Both the position numbers and the translations under genes were made by a program. This document shows, piece after piece, positions 1 through 6,609 of a DNA stretch of 7,746 bases (position 1 is the first letter of the stretch; each line of letters begins with the position of its first letter). The notes below the pieces were generated by a model. That model was not told the origin of the DNA. It saw only the letters and a list, made by a program, of their open reading frames with translations, and did no database searches. The stretch is from a bacterium (GTDB lineage Bacteria > Zhuqueibacterota > Zhuqueibacteria > Residuimicrobiales > Krinioviventaceae). The stretch lies in contig JAJRST010000110.1 in assembly GCA_024278645.1 (NCBI GenBank), positions 1 to 7,746 on the forward strand. The letters run 5' to 3'.

Positions 1-110
1 CTTATCACCTTTAATATTTATTGCTATTGCATACTCGCCAAAAATTAATCAAGTGAAACTCCAAAGTCAAGCCCTGTAATGATATCAGGCTTAAAAACAG
101 ACGCCGCGCA

Positions 111-263
111 ACAACAAAAATCAGCAACACCTCACTTATCGTTGGGCGGATAAAGATGGGGCCCACTTTTCAAGATTAATAAAGCTGAATCACCGAATAT
201 TTTCATTTTCACAAGTGGGCCCCATCCTCAAGCCCACTCTTAAGCGAGGTACAGCAAAAATCA
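111..263. repeat. 13-bp near-identical direct repeats flanking the inverted repeat
   Basis: ACAACAAAAATCA at 111-123 and ACAGCAAAAATCA at 251-263 differ at one base. They lie on either side of the inverted repeat. The right copy abuts the repeat arm, while the left copy is 5 nt away from it. That asymmetry is not what a clean target-site duplication would give, but it would fit an old or eroded insertion. A chance match in A-rich DNA is the alternative. Confidence 0.4.
129..250. repeat. Long imperfect inverted repeat (hairpin or MITE-like)
   Basis: The left arm (129-168) and right arm (213-250) are reverse complements over most of their length. The inner 14 nt (155-168 against 213-226) match perfectly. 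The outer ends (129-138 against 241-250) match at 9 of 10 positions. A shared TGGGC block lies between, with small gaps. The loop of 44 nt is A+T-rich. Each inner arm is itself nearly palindromic around GGGCCC (159-164 and 217-222, 58 nt apart). It could therefore be a large hairpin or cruciform, a small non-autonomous element, or two operator-like sites. The repeat is directly visible; its role is inference. Confidence 0.75.
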
Positions 264-274
264 ACGTAAATAAC

Positions 275-303
275 TTGCTTTTAATTTGAAACAGTCCTAT
301 CTT
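275..303 (+). promoter_or_regulatory. Weak candidate sigma70-type promoter for the operon
   Basis: TTGCTT (275-280) and TATCTT (298-303) are separated by 17 nt, about 80 nt before the GH5 start codon. The match to the -35 and -10 consensus is only 3 of 6 and 4 of 6. The spacing and placement are right, but a match this poor is expected by chance in A+T-rich DNA, so it is only a candidate. Confidence 0.2.
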
Positions 304-382
304 TTTGGTCTTGTGGACCGGATGTTCTTACTGCTTTAAATCAATAAAACCAGTACTTCATAAAAGGCAAACGAGCGGCAGC

Positions 383-2221
383 ATGAAACTTTTCTTTCTA
401 TTATTCGCCGCAGGTCTTTTCCTGCTTGGCCTGAATACCGGCTGCAATAAAGGCGTTGCAACCGGCTTTGACCATTTCATCACCGCCAAGGACGGCAGAC
501 TTTATGACGGCGATAGGGAGTTTCGTTTCATTTCCTATAACATACCCAATCTGCATTACGTGGAAGACAACATGGCGTTCGAGGAGACGAATCCGTTCCG
601 CTTTCCCGACGAGTTTGAAATAAGAGACGCTCTTTTATCCATCCGGCAAATGGGCGGACAGGTTGTTCGACTGTACACGCTGTCCGTTCGCCGGCCGGAC
701 GATCCGGATGATATGCCGCGTCACATTTCAGGGCCCGGGCAGTTCAATGAACAGGCGTTTGTCGCCCTGGACAAATGCCTGCAAATCGCCAACGAATACG
801 GCGTTCGTCTCATTATTCCATTCGTCGACAACTGGAAATGGTGGGGCGGCCGCGGCGAGTACGCCGCCTTTCGCGGAAAAGACAAAGAGGCGTTCTGGAC
901 GGACCCGGAAATCATCTCCGACTTTAAAGAGACAATCAGCTTTGTCGTCAACCGCAAAAACACCTTTACCGGCGTCGCCTATAAAAACGACAAGGCCATT
1001 TTGGCGTGGGAGACGGGAAACGAACTGACGTCTCCTCCCGCCTGGGTGGCTGAAATCAGCGCTTTTATAAAAAGCATCGACTCGAACCATCTGGTCATCG
1101 ACGGCACGCACGGCAGCGTGTTGCGGAACGAATCGCTGAACGATCCGAATATCGATGTCGTCACCACGCATCATTACCAAAAAGACGCTGATGAAATCGT
1201 TGCTCTGGTGAAAAAGAATGCACTAAAAGCCGGGGGAAAAAAGCCCTACTTTGTCGGCGAATTCGGCTTTATTGATACGCAAGGCGTGCGCCGGGTTCTG
1301 GATGCCGTCATTGACGGCCCCTGTTCCGGCGCGTTGATCTGGAGCCTGCGCGGTCACAATACCGACGGCGGTTTTTACTGGCACTCGGAGCCCTATGGCG
1401 GCAACCTGTTCAAATCCTATCACTGGCCCGGCTTTCGCTCCGGCGACGCGTTCGACGAGATCAACTGCGTCGCCCTGCTGCGCGAAAAAGCGTTTGAAAT
1501 TCGCGGCCAGGCCCTTCCGGCGCTCACACCGCCGGCGGCGCCGCAGCTCTTGCCCATCAAGGACGTTGCTGCAATCACCTGGCGCGGATCGGCGGGGGCC
1601 AGCGGCTATGACATCCAGCGAGCCGAAGAAAAAGCGGGGCCCTGGACGACGATTGCAGAAAACGTTTCCGACGCCGATGTGCAATACCGGCCTCTTTACA
1701 ACGACGAAACCGCCGAAATTGGCAAACGCTACTTTTATCGCATCATCGCCGTAAACGCCGGCGGCACATCGGCGCCGTCGAACATCGCTTCGGCGCCCGC
1801 GGTTGCGCACCATACGCTGGTCGATGAATGCCGCGACTGGAACCAAACGCACAAAATATACGGCACGCTGACCATAAAAAACGATGAGGCGCGCCGGTCA
1901 AAGGAAGATGCGCATCGTTTTCTCGGCGGCAAAGGCGATGCGGTCGTCTATCGTTGCGACGACGACATGGCTTCATTTCGCATTTTCACTTTTTTCCCCG
2001 AGGAGGCGGTCGATCTTCTCATCAGCGGCTCGACAAACGGAGCGGCGTTTGCACCCATTTCGTTTGAGCGTGCGGACTATTATTCCGGCACGGGTGAATA
2101 TGGCTACTACAAACCGGCGCTATTTTCCGCAAAAGAAATGCCGCAGGGTATAAAATATTTAAAGATCGAATTTCCGGCAACAGCAGAACTTTCGAGGATT
2201 GAAATAAAATATGGCCATTGA
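383..2221 (+). CDS. Lipoprotein GH5-type glycoside hydrolase (probable beta-mannanase) with Fn3 and C-terminal module
   Basis: This is a 612-residue secreted hydrolase that probably cuts beta-1,4-mannan or glucomannan outside the cytoplasm. Residues 1-20 form a short hydrophobic signal peptide ending in LNTGC, with Cys21 the likely lipidation site. Asn at -3 is unusual for a lipobox. The catalytic (beta/alpha)8 domain spans about 28-375. WETGNEL (209-215) gives the acid/base Glu214, and FVGEFGF (290-296) gives the nucleophile Glu293. Arg96, His263/His264 and Trp320 also sit in typical clan GH-A positions. A fibronectin type III domain follows (about 385-473). Residues 478-612 form a beta-rich module that ends like a discoidin or carbohydrate-binding domain. 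I chose the ATG at 383 because it opens directly on the signal peptide. A TTG at 305 in the same frame would put 26 unlikely residues before it. Substrate is inferred from the two downstream genes; the GH5 subfamily is not certain. Confidence 0.87.
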   Translation: MKLFFLLFAAGLFLLGLNTGCNKGVATGFDHFITAKDGRLYDGDREFRFISYNIPNLHYVEDNMAFEETNPFRFPDEFEIRDALLSIRQMGGQVVRLYTLSVRRPDDPDDMPRHISGPGQFNEQAFVALDKCLQIANEYGVRLIIPFVDNWKWWGGRGEYAAFRGKDKEAFWTDPEIISDFKETISFVVNRKNTFTGVAYKNDKAILAWETGNELTSPPAWVAEISAFIKSIDSNHLVIDGTHGSVLRNESLNDPNIDVVTTHHYQKDADEIVALVKKNALKAGGKKPYFVGEFGFIDTQGVRRVLDAVIDGPCSGALIWSLRGHNTDGGFYWHSEPYGGNLFKSYHWPGFRSGDAFDEINCVALLREKAFEIRGQALPALTPPAAPQLLPIKDVAAITWRGSAGASGYDIQRAEEKAGPWTTIAENVSDADVQYRPLYNDETAEIGKRYFYRIIAVNAGGTSAPSNIASAPAVAHHTLVDECRDWNQTHKIYGTLTIKNDEARRSKEDAHRFLGGKGDAVVYRCDDDMASFRIFTFFPEEAVDLLISGSTNGAAFAPISFERADYYSGTGEYGYYKPALFSAKEMPQGIKYLKIEFPATAELSRIEIKYGH

Positions 2222-3428
2222 GAAATTACAAGCGTTGAGAAGCAATGTGCAACGCGAATTGGTCGAAGGACTCATGCCCTTTTGGCAGACCAAAGTCCTC
2301 GATTACCAGAATGGCGGTTTTATCGGCCGCATGGACAGCCGGGGCCAGGTCGACCGCCGCGCCGTGAAAGGACTCATTCTCAACACGCTACTGTTGTGGA
2401 GCTATGCAACGCTTTATCAATTTTCAAAGGATGATTCTTTCATGACCTTGGCGCAGCGCGCTTATGACTATTTGGTGGACAACTTTCTGGACGCCGAACA
2501 TGGCGGCGCGTTTTGGCATCTCGATTTTAAAGGAAACTTTCTCGACACAAAGAAAAGAACCTATGGCCAGGCCTTTTTCATCCATGCCCTGGCCGAGTAT
2601 TATAAAATAGTGCGGGAGAACCAGGTCTTGGATCTCGCCTCTCATTTCTTTGACATGATCGAAGCGTATGCATACGATCCTCGGCACGGGGGATATGTGG
2701 AAGCCTTTGAGCGAAACTGGAGCGAGGCTGAAGACCTGCGCCTCAGCGCTGTGGATATGAATGAAAAAAAATCCATGAACACACACCTGCATATCCTGGA
2801 GGCCTACACAAACCTGCTGACGGTGTGGCAGAACAAATCCGTCGAGCAAAAGCTTTCCGATACACTCACCATCTTTTTAAAGAAAATTTTGAATCCCGGC
2901 ACGCATCACATGCGGCTGTTTTTCGATGAAGCGTGGACGCCGAAATCCGAAAAAATATCTTTTGGCCACGACATCGAGGCGAGCTGGCTGTTTCTCGAAG
3001 CCGCCAAGGTGCTGAACGACCCGGAACATTTGGAGAACGTAAAAGATGTCTCTGTAAAAATGGCCTCCGCCGTGCTCGCAAAAGGGATGGACAAGGATGG
3101 CGGGCTGTTCTGGGCAGGAGATAAAAATGGCGTCATCGACGCCGACAAGCATTGGTGGCCGCAGGCAGAGGCTGTTGTCGGCTTTCTCAACGCTTACCAG
3201 CTTTCCGGTGAAGACAAGTTCTTAAAGGCGGCCATTAAAACCTGGTCATTCATCGAAAAACACATTATCGACAAGAAAAACGGGGAATGGCACTGGCGGG
3301 TTTCCCAGGATCGCAAGCCCTATGCGAACGACCCCAAGGTCTCCGAATGGAAAAGCCCGTATCATAACAGCAGAGCGTGCATTGAAATCATAAAACGCAT
3401 CGACGACATTACCAACCAGAACCCATGA
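2211..3428 (+). CDS. Cellobiose/mannobiose 2-epimerase, AGE family
   Basis: This 405-residue enzyme should epimerise the reducing-end sugar of beta-1,4-mannobiose to give 4-O-beta-D-mannosyl-D-glucose. There is no signal peptide, so it acts in the cytoplasm. It is an (alpha/alpha)6-barrel protein of normal length for cellobiose 2-epimerases. Visible catalytic landmarks are KSMNTHLHILEAYT (187-200), FGHDIEASW (His253, Glu256, Trp259), WWPQAEAVVGF (Trp316, Glu320) and PYHNSRA (His385). By my alignment from memory these match His243, Glu246, Trp249, Trp304, Glu308 and His374 of the Ruminococcus albus enzyme. The catalytic Arg52 of that enzyme aligns with Leu60 here, which is odd. The ATG overlaps the GH5 gene by 11 nt, indicating translational coupling. 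A GAGGA (2194-2198) lies 12 nt upstream, rather far. Its pairing with the next gene supports mannobiose over cellobiose as substrate. Confidence 0.92.
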   Translation: MAIEKLQALRSNVQRELVEGLMPFWQTKVLDYQNGGFIGRMDSRGQVDRRAVKGLILNTLLLWSYATLYQFSKDDSFMTLAQRAYDYLVDNFLDAEHGGAFWHLDFKGNFLDTKKRTYGQAFFIHALAEYYKIVRENQVLDLASHFFDMIEAYAYDPRHGGYVEAFERNWSEAEDLRLSAVDMNEKKSMNTHLHILEAYTNLLTVWQNKSVEQKLSDTLTIFLKKILNPGTHHMRLFFDEAWTPKSEKISFGHDIEASWLFLEAAKVLNDPEHLENVKDVSVKMASAVLAKGMDKDGGLFWAGDKNGVIDADKHWWPQAEAVVGFLNAYQLSGEDKFLKAAIKTWSFIEKHIIDKKNGEWHWRVSQDRKPYANDPKVSEWKSPYHNSRACIEIIKRIDDITNQNP

Positions 3429-3443
3429 TATTTTGGAGCGGCC

Positions 3444-4640
3444 ATGGAAAAATCCGCCTTTGATCGTAAAATCAAGGAAATGTTCAAACAGCATAAAAAG
3501 TTTGTCGAATATCCCAATGTAAAGCTGGAATCGACAAACGGCATTTATCACCGTTACAAATACCCGGTGCTGGAAGCGGAACATACGCCCATCTTTTGGC
3601 GCTTTGATTTGAACCACAAAACCAACCCCAATTTGTTGGAGCGTCTTGGAGTCAACTGCGTGTTCAACGCCGGCGCCATTCTTTTGCATGACAAGATAGT
3701 AGTCATGGCCCGCGTCGAAGGCGTCGATCGCAAATCCTTTTTTGCCGTGGCCGAAAGCGAGTCCGGCGTCGACAATTTCAAGTTTTGGGACTATCCCGTG
3801 CTGATGCCTGAGACGGAAGACCCGGACGTCAATGTTTACGACATGCGCCTGGTGCAGCATGAAGACGGATGGATTTACGGGTTGTTCTGCAGCGAACGCA
3901 AGGACCCGAATGCACCGGCCGGCGACCTGTCCGCCGCCATCGCCAGCGGCGGCATAGCCCGTACCAAAGACCTGAAAACCTGGGAACGATTGCCGGACTT
4001 GCAATCCAAATCGCCGCAACAACGCAACCTTGTACTGCACCCGGAATTTGTCGACGGCCAATACGCCTTTTACACGCGTCCTCAGGACGGCTTTATCGAC
4101 GCCGGCTCCGGCGGCGGCATCGGCTGGGGCCTTGCCGACGGCATGAATCCCGCAATCGTCAACGATGAAATTATCGTCGATGACCGGCAATACCACACCA
4201 TCAAGGAAGTAAAAAACGGACTTGGCCCGGCGCCGCTCAAAACCGAACACGGCTGGCTGCACCTGGCGCACGGCGTCCGCGGCACAGCCGCGGGACTTCG
4301 CTATGTGCTTTATATGTTCATGACCTCGCTTGAGGAGCCGTGGAAGGTCACTCATGCCCCCGGCGGCCATTTCATCGCCCCCGCCGGCGAGGAACGCGTC
4401 GGCGATGTTTCCAACGTGACCTTTTCAAACGGCTGGGTGCAACGCGGCGAGGATGTGTACATTTACTACGCCTCCTCGGATACGAGGCTGCACGTTGCGA
4501 CGTCTACCATTGAGAAACTGGTGGACTATTGCATAAACACGCCGGAGGATGGCGGCCGTTCCTACGCCTGCGTGCAACAGCGCATCAAGCTTATAAAAAG
4601 AAATATGAAAGCATTGAAAGAAATGGGGATCGAGTGGTAA
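3444..4640 (+). CDS. 4-O-beta-D-mannosyl-D-glucose phosphorylase, GH130
   Basis: This 398-residue cytoplasmic enzyme should phosphorolyse mannosyl-glucose to alpha-mannose 1-phosphate and glucose, completing mannobiose breakdown without spending ATP on the mannose half. It has the five-bladed beta-propeller pattern of GH130. NVYDMRLV (130-137) carries the catalytic Asp133, matching Asp131 of the Bacteroides fragilis enzyme as I recall it. Other family blocks are RVEGVDRKSFFAVAES (90-105), LHPEFVDG (198-205), YTRPQDGFIDAGSGGGIGW (210-228), HTIKEVKNG (251-259), LHLAHGVR (272-279), GDVSNV (320-325) and YYASSDTR (341-348). These fit the mannosyl-glucose phosphorylase subgroup (GH130_1) better than mannooligosaccharide phosphorylases. 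The ATG follows the epimerase stop by 15 nt and has a GGAG (3435-3438) 5 nt upstream. Length is normal and no residue looks lost. Confidence 0.95.
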   Translation: MEKSAFDRKIKEMFKQHKKFVEYPNVKLESTNGIYHRYKYPVLEAEHTPIFWRFDLNHKTNPNLLERLGVNCVFNAGAILLHDKIVVMARVEGVDRKSFFAVAESESGVDNFKFWDYPVLMPETEDPDVNVYDMRLVQHEDGWIYGLFCSERKDPNAPAGDLSAAIASGGIARTKDLKTWERLPDLQSKSPQQRNLVLHPEFVDGQYAFYTRPQDGFIDAGSGGGIGWGLADGMNPAIVNDEIIVDDRQYHTIKEVKNGLGPAPLKTEHGWLHLAHGVRGTAAGLRYVLYMFMTSLEEPWKVTHAPGGHFIAPAGEERVGDVSNVTFSNGWVQRGEDVYIYYASSDTRLHVATSTIEKLVDYCINTPEDGGRSYACVQQRIKLIKRNMKALKEMGIEW

Positions 4641-4664
4641 AAAGGCTGCGCTTTTCCACCCTCG
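4631..4664 (+). terminator. Imperfect hairpin across the GH130 stop codon; possible terminator
   Basis: GTGG (4634-4637) pairs with CCAC (4656-4659) and AAAAG (4640-4644) pairs with CTTTT (4651-4655). The loop is six bases (GCTGCG), with a two-base bulge on the 5' side. CGA (4631-4633) can extend the stem with TCG (4662-4664) across a CC bulge. The stop codon lies in the 5' arm. A short T run follows only at about 4688-4693, too far for a classic intrinsic terminator. It may instead protect the mRNA 3' end. Confidence 0.3.
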
Positions 4665-5109
4665 CCTTGCTTAAATTATTTGCTTGATTTTTTGTCGAAT
4701 TGTGACTACTATTGAATCGACGTCCGAGTCGTACAATCTGCAACAAAACCCGCAGCAAAAGCAGGCTCTAATGAAATAGACGCGTATCCATATTCCGCTC
4801 GTGCATTTATTGAGGCAAATACATGAGAACGGAGCAAGCCGTCTGCTCTTCGTTTTTACGATACCGGCCGTAGGAGGATTTTGGGGTAAAAAGGCTATCG
4901 TAACAATTTTGCAAACCGCAATTTTCCAAATCATTTGTAGTTTTAGGATGTACGACAAAGCTCTGGAAGGCATTGTGTATCTTGTGGGATAAACAGCACT
5001 CTGGCGGCAGTTTTCATTTTTGCATTGCAGCATTTGGGAAAAACTTTCAATAAATGAAGCGGCACAGCATCCGGCATTTGCAATTAAACAGGCAAGGTGA
5101 ACAATAATT
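4641..5109. other. Gene-free stretch between the mannan operon and the sensor genes
   Basis: No open frame here resembles a protein. The frames on either strand are short, cysteine-rich or low in typical codons, lack a ribosome site and look random. The DNA is A+T-richer than the genes on both sides. It holds two hairpins (4631-4664 and 4828-4857) and an 8-bp inverted repeat, TTACGATA (4856-4863) with TATCGTAA (4896-4903). A 12-nt direct repeat, GGTAAAAAGGCT, occurs at 4636-4647 and 4885-4896. A promoter for the downstream gene is expected near its 3' end, but I see no convincing match. Confidence 0.6.
4828..4857 (+). terminator. Hairpin with trailing T run; candidate intrinsic terminator
   Basis: AACG and GAGCA (4828-4836) pair with TGCTC (4844-4848) and CGTT (4851-4854) around a seven-base loop, with a two-base TT bulge on the 3' side. 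The stem runs into TTTTT (4853-4857). The shape fits a rho-independent terminator for the mannan operon, read in the + direction. The bulge and the short T run make it a modest candidate. It lies about 190 nt after the GH130 stop codon. Confidence 0.35.
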
Positions 5110-6408
5110 ATGGAATGGCAACTCGTACCTTACGCAATCCCTTTATTCGTTGGCGCAGCGCTCCTCATATTCACCGCATTTTTTGCTCTGTCCCGCGGTT
5201 CCACACTGGCCGCCGTGTTTGTGGCCATCAGCAACATCCTGCTGGCCGTCTACGTCATCGGCTATGCCATGGAGCTTGGTCAAACGACGCTGCAAGGCGT
5301 ATTATTTTGGGCCAGAATCGAGTCTATCGGACTGGCGACGGCGCCGGTGGCCTGGTTCATATTAATCCTTGCCTACACAGACAGACGCAAATTGATCTCC
5401 ACCTTTAATATCCTGCTGCTGTCGGCGGTGCCTGTCAGCACGATCATTTTTGCCTGGACCAATCAATACCACGAATGGATTTGGAAAGACCTCAGCCTTG
5501 AACGAGCCGGTATGGTCTACCTCGCCGCCTTCAAACCCGGCCCCTGGTACTGGGTCAACAGCACTTATACAAACCTGCTTGTGCTGCTGGCCATTGTTCT
5601 GCTGGCGCGAACCTATGTCCGTCTGCCAAAGCTCTTTCGTCGGCAGATTATTGTGTTATCGACAGGTTTGATGGCCCCCGTGGCGATGTATGTCATTTAC
5701 CTCATCGCCCTTGCCGCCGGCCTGCCCTTGCCCAATGTGAGTTGGCAAGCTTATGCGTTCATCATCACGGCTTTGATCATCTCGCTTGGCGTGTTAAACT
5801 ATCAACTTTTTGATATTGGACCCGTGGCCCGCGACGCCATTTTCGACGACATGGATGACAGCGTGATCGTCATTGACAAACGGATGCGCATCATCGACAT
5901 CAATCCGGCGGCCGAATCAACGCTTGGCTGCATGCGCGCCGACGTCATCGGTCAAAACGTGGAAAACCTGTCTCTGGGGGGTGAAAAAGGCGTTCTTGGC
6001 AAATACTTTAATTCAAAAGAGACAAGGGACGAGTTCAGCATAGACGGGCGGGTTTTTGACACCAGCGTTTCCAGGCTGGCACGAAAACGCGGACAAAGCA
6101 ACGGTTGGCTTTTGGTCATGCGCGACATCACCAAAAGAAGGCAAATGGAAGAAGAGCAGAGAAAGCTTATTGCCGAACTGCAGGCTGCTTCAAATAAAGT
6201 AAAAACTCTTAGCGGACTTTTGCCTATTTGCGCCAATTGCAAAAAAATCAGGGATGACAAAGGATACTGGCACAGCGTAGAAGTATATGTCCGGGACCAT
6301 TCGAACGCCGAGTTCAGCCATGGCATCTGTCCGGACTGCTTAAAGGGACTTTACCCGGAGTTTTACGAGGAAGAGGAGAACAACGAAGAAACCGACGGAA
6401 CTACGTGA
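5110..6408 (+). CDS. 7TM-PAS signalling protein with C-terminal Cys4 module and no kinase
   Basis: This 432-residue inner-membrane sensor opens with seven hydrophobic helices, roughly at 8-27, 34-55, 70-90, 98-116, 152-168, 180-201 and 212-230. This is the pattern of the histidine-kinase N-terminal 7TM domain (HisKA_7TM type). A PAS domain follows at about 242-342 (DDSVIVIDKRMRIIDINPAAE, 249-269), ending in the usual DITKRR linker. A short coiled coil (about 343-366) leads to a C-terminal module with CANC (374-377) and CPDC (407-410), His397 and His404, then an acidic tail. The module resembles the LLPICANCKKIRDDKGYW element that ends many PAS and response-regulator proteins; the four Cys could bind metal. 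No histidine phosphoacceptor, ATPase, GGDEF or other output domain is present. Translation from 5110 is supported by AAGGTGA (5094-5100). The ligand and partner are unknown. Confidence 0.88.
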   Translation: MEWQLVPYAIPLFVGAALLIFTAFFALSRGSTLAAVFVAISNILLAVYVIGYAMELGQTTLQGVLFWARIESIGLATAPVAWFILILAYTDRRKLISTFNILLLSAVPVSTIIFAWTNQYHEWIWKDLSLERAGMVYLAAFKPGPWYWVNSTYTNLLVLLAIVLLARTYVRLPKLFRRQIIVLSTGLMAPVAMYVIYLIALAAGLPLPNVSWQAYAFIITALIISLGVLNYQLFDIGPVARDAIFDDMDDSVIVIDKRMRIIDINPAAESTLGCMRADVIGQNVENLSLGGEKGVLGKYFNSKETRDEFSIDGRVFDTSVSRLARKRGQSNGWLLVMRDITKRRQMEEEQRKLIAELQAASNKVKTLSGLLPICANCKKIRDDKGYWHSVEVYVRDHSNAEFSHGICPDCLKGLYPEFYEEEENNEETDGTT

Positions 6409-6609
6409 ATCAGGGCGCCCCAACTTCCCCTAGTTGTCGCCACGCCAAGGCAAGACAGTCATAGTCGAATTGTGGTAAACAACGACCGTCCTTTGGGAAT
6501 CTCGCCTTATCTCACAGTTTACTTCCGAGTGCAGCCTCCTCAATTCAGCCATGTATACTCTTCTCTGAAAGCTATTTTAAAGTGCTGTGCAAAAACAAAC
6601 AGGTAAAAA
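6409..6609. other. 201-nt intergenic gap between the two sensor genes
   Basis: No gene is visible. The gap contains an 8-bp palindrome GGGCGCCC (6413-6420) just after the stop codon. A small hairpin, CAACT (6421-6425) with AGTTG (6432-6436), follows but has no T run. A TATACT at 6554-6559 could be a -10 box but has no acceptable -35 partner. The gap suggests that the next gene has its own promoter rather than being tightly co-transcribed. Confidence 0.5.

Larger units (their letters stand above)
1..382. other. Gene-free leader region upstream of the mannan operon
   Basis: No reading frame here looks like a protein. The stretch is A+T-rich compared with the genes that follow. Its one strong feature is the inverted repeat at 129-250 with its flanking direct repeat. 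The last 120 nt before the GH5 start must contain the operon promoter if transcription begins locally, but only a weak sigma70-like match is visible. The first 110 nt show nothing recognisable. Confidence 0.6.

Noticed and set aside
305..382. Upstream in-frame TTG start giving 26 extra residues on the GH5 protein
   Set aside because: It would bury the lipoprotein signal peptide behind a polar segment. The ATG at 383 begins exactly at the signal peptide.
1223..1852. 209-codon open frame on the - strand
   Set aside because: It is a shadow of the GH5/Fn3 coding sequence with no recognisable protein features.
3246..4370. 374-codon open frame on the - strand
   Set aside because: It lies entirely opposite the clearly real epimerase and GH130 genes, and its translation resembles no family. 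It follows from the G+C-rich third positions of the sense gene.
4801..4992. 63-codon + strand frame starting at GTG
   Set aside because: No Shine-Dalgarno sequence and no recognisable motif. The candidate terminator hairpin lies inside it.
4671..5033. 120-codon open frame on the - strand in the intergenic stretch
   Set aside because: The composition is Cys- and Ile-rich and random in look. There is no convincing ribosome site or domain, and the DNA is A+T-rich noncoding in character.
4694..6474. 11-nt match GTCGAATTGTG at 4694-4704 and 6464-6474
   Set aside because: Too short and without symmetry or consistent placement relative to the gene starts, so chance is the simplest explanation.
6554..6559. 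TATACT as a -10 box for the GAF-PAS gene
   Set aside because: No -35-like hexamer at 16-18 nt spacing and no extended -10 TGn, so it is not supported as a promoter.
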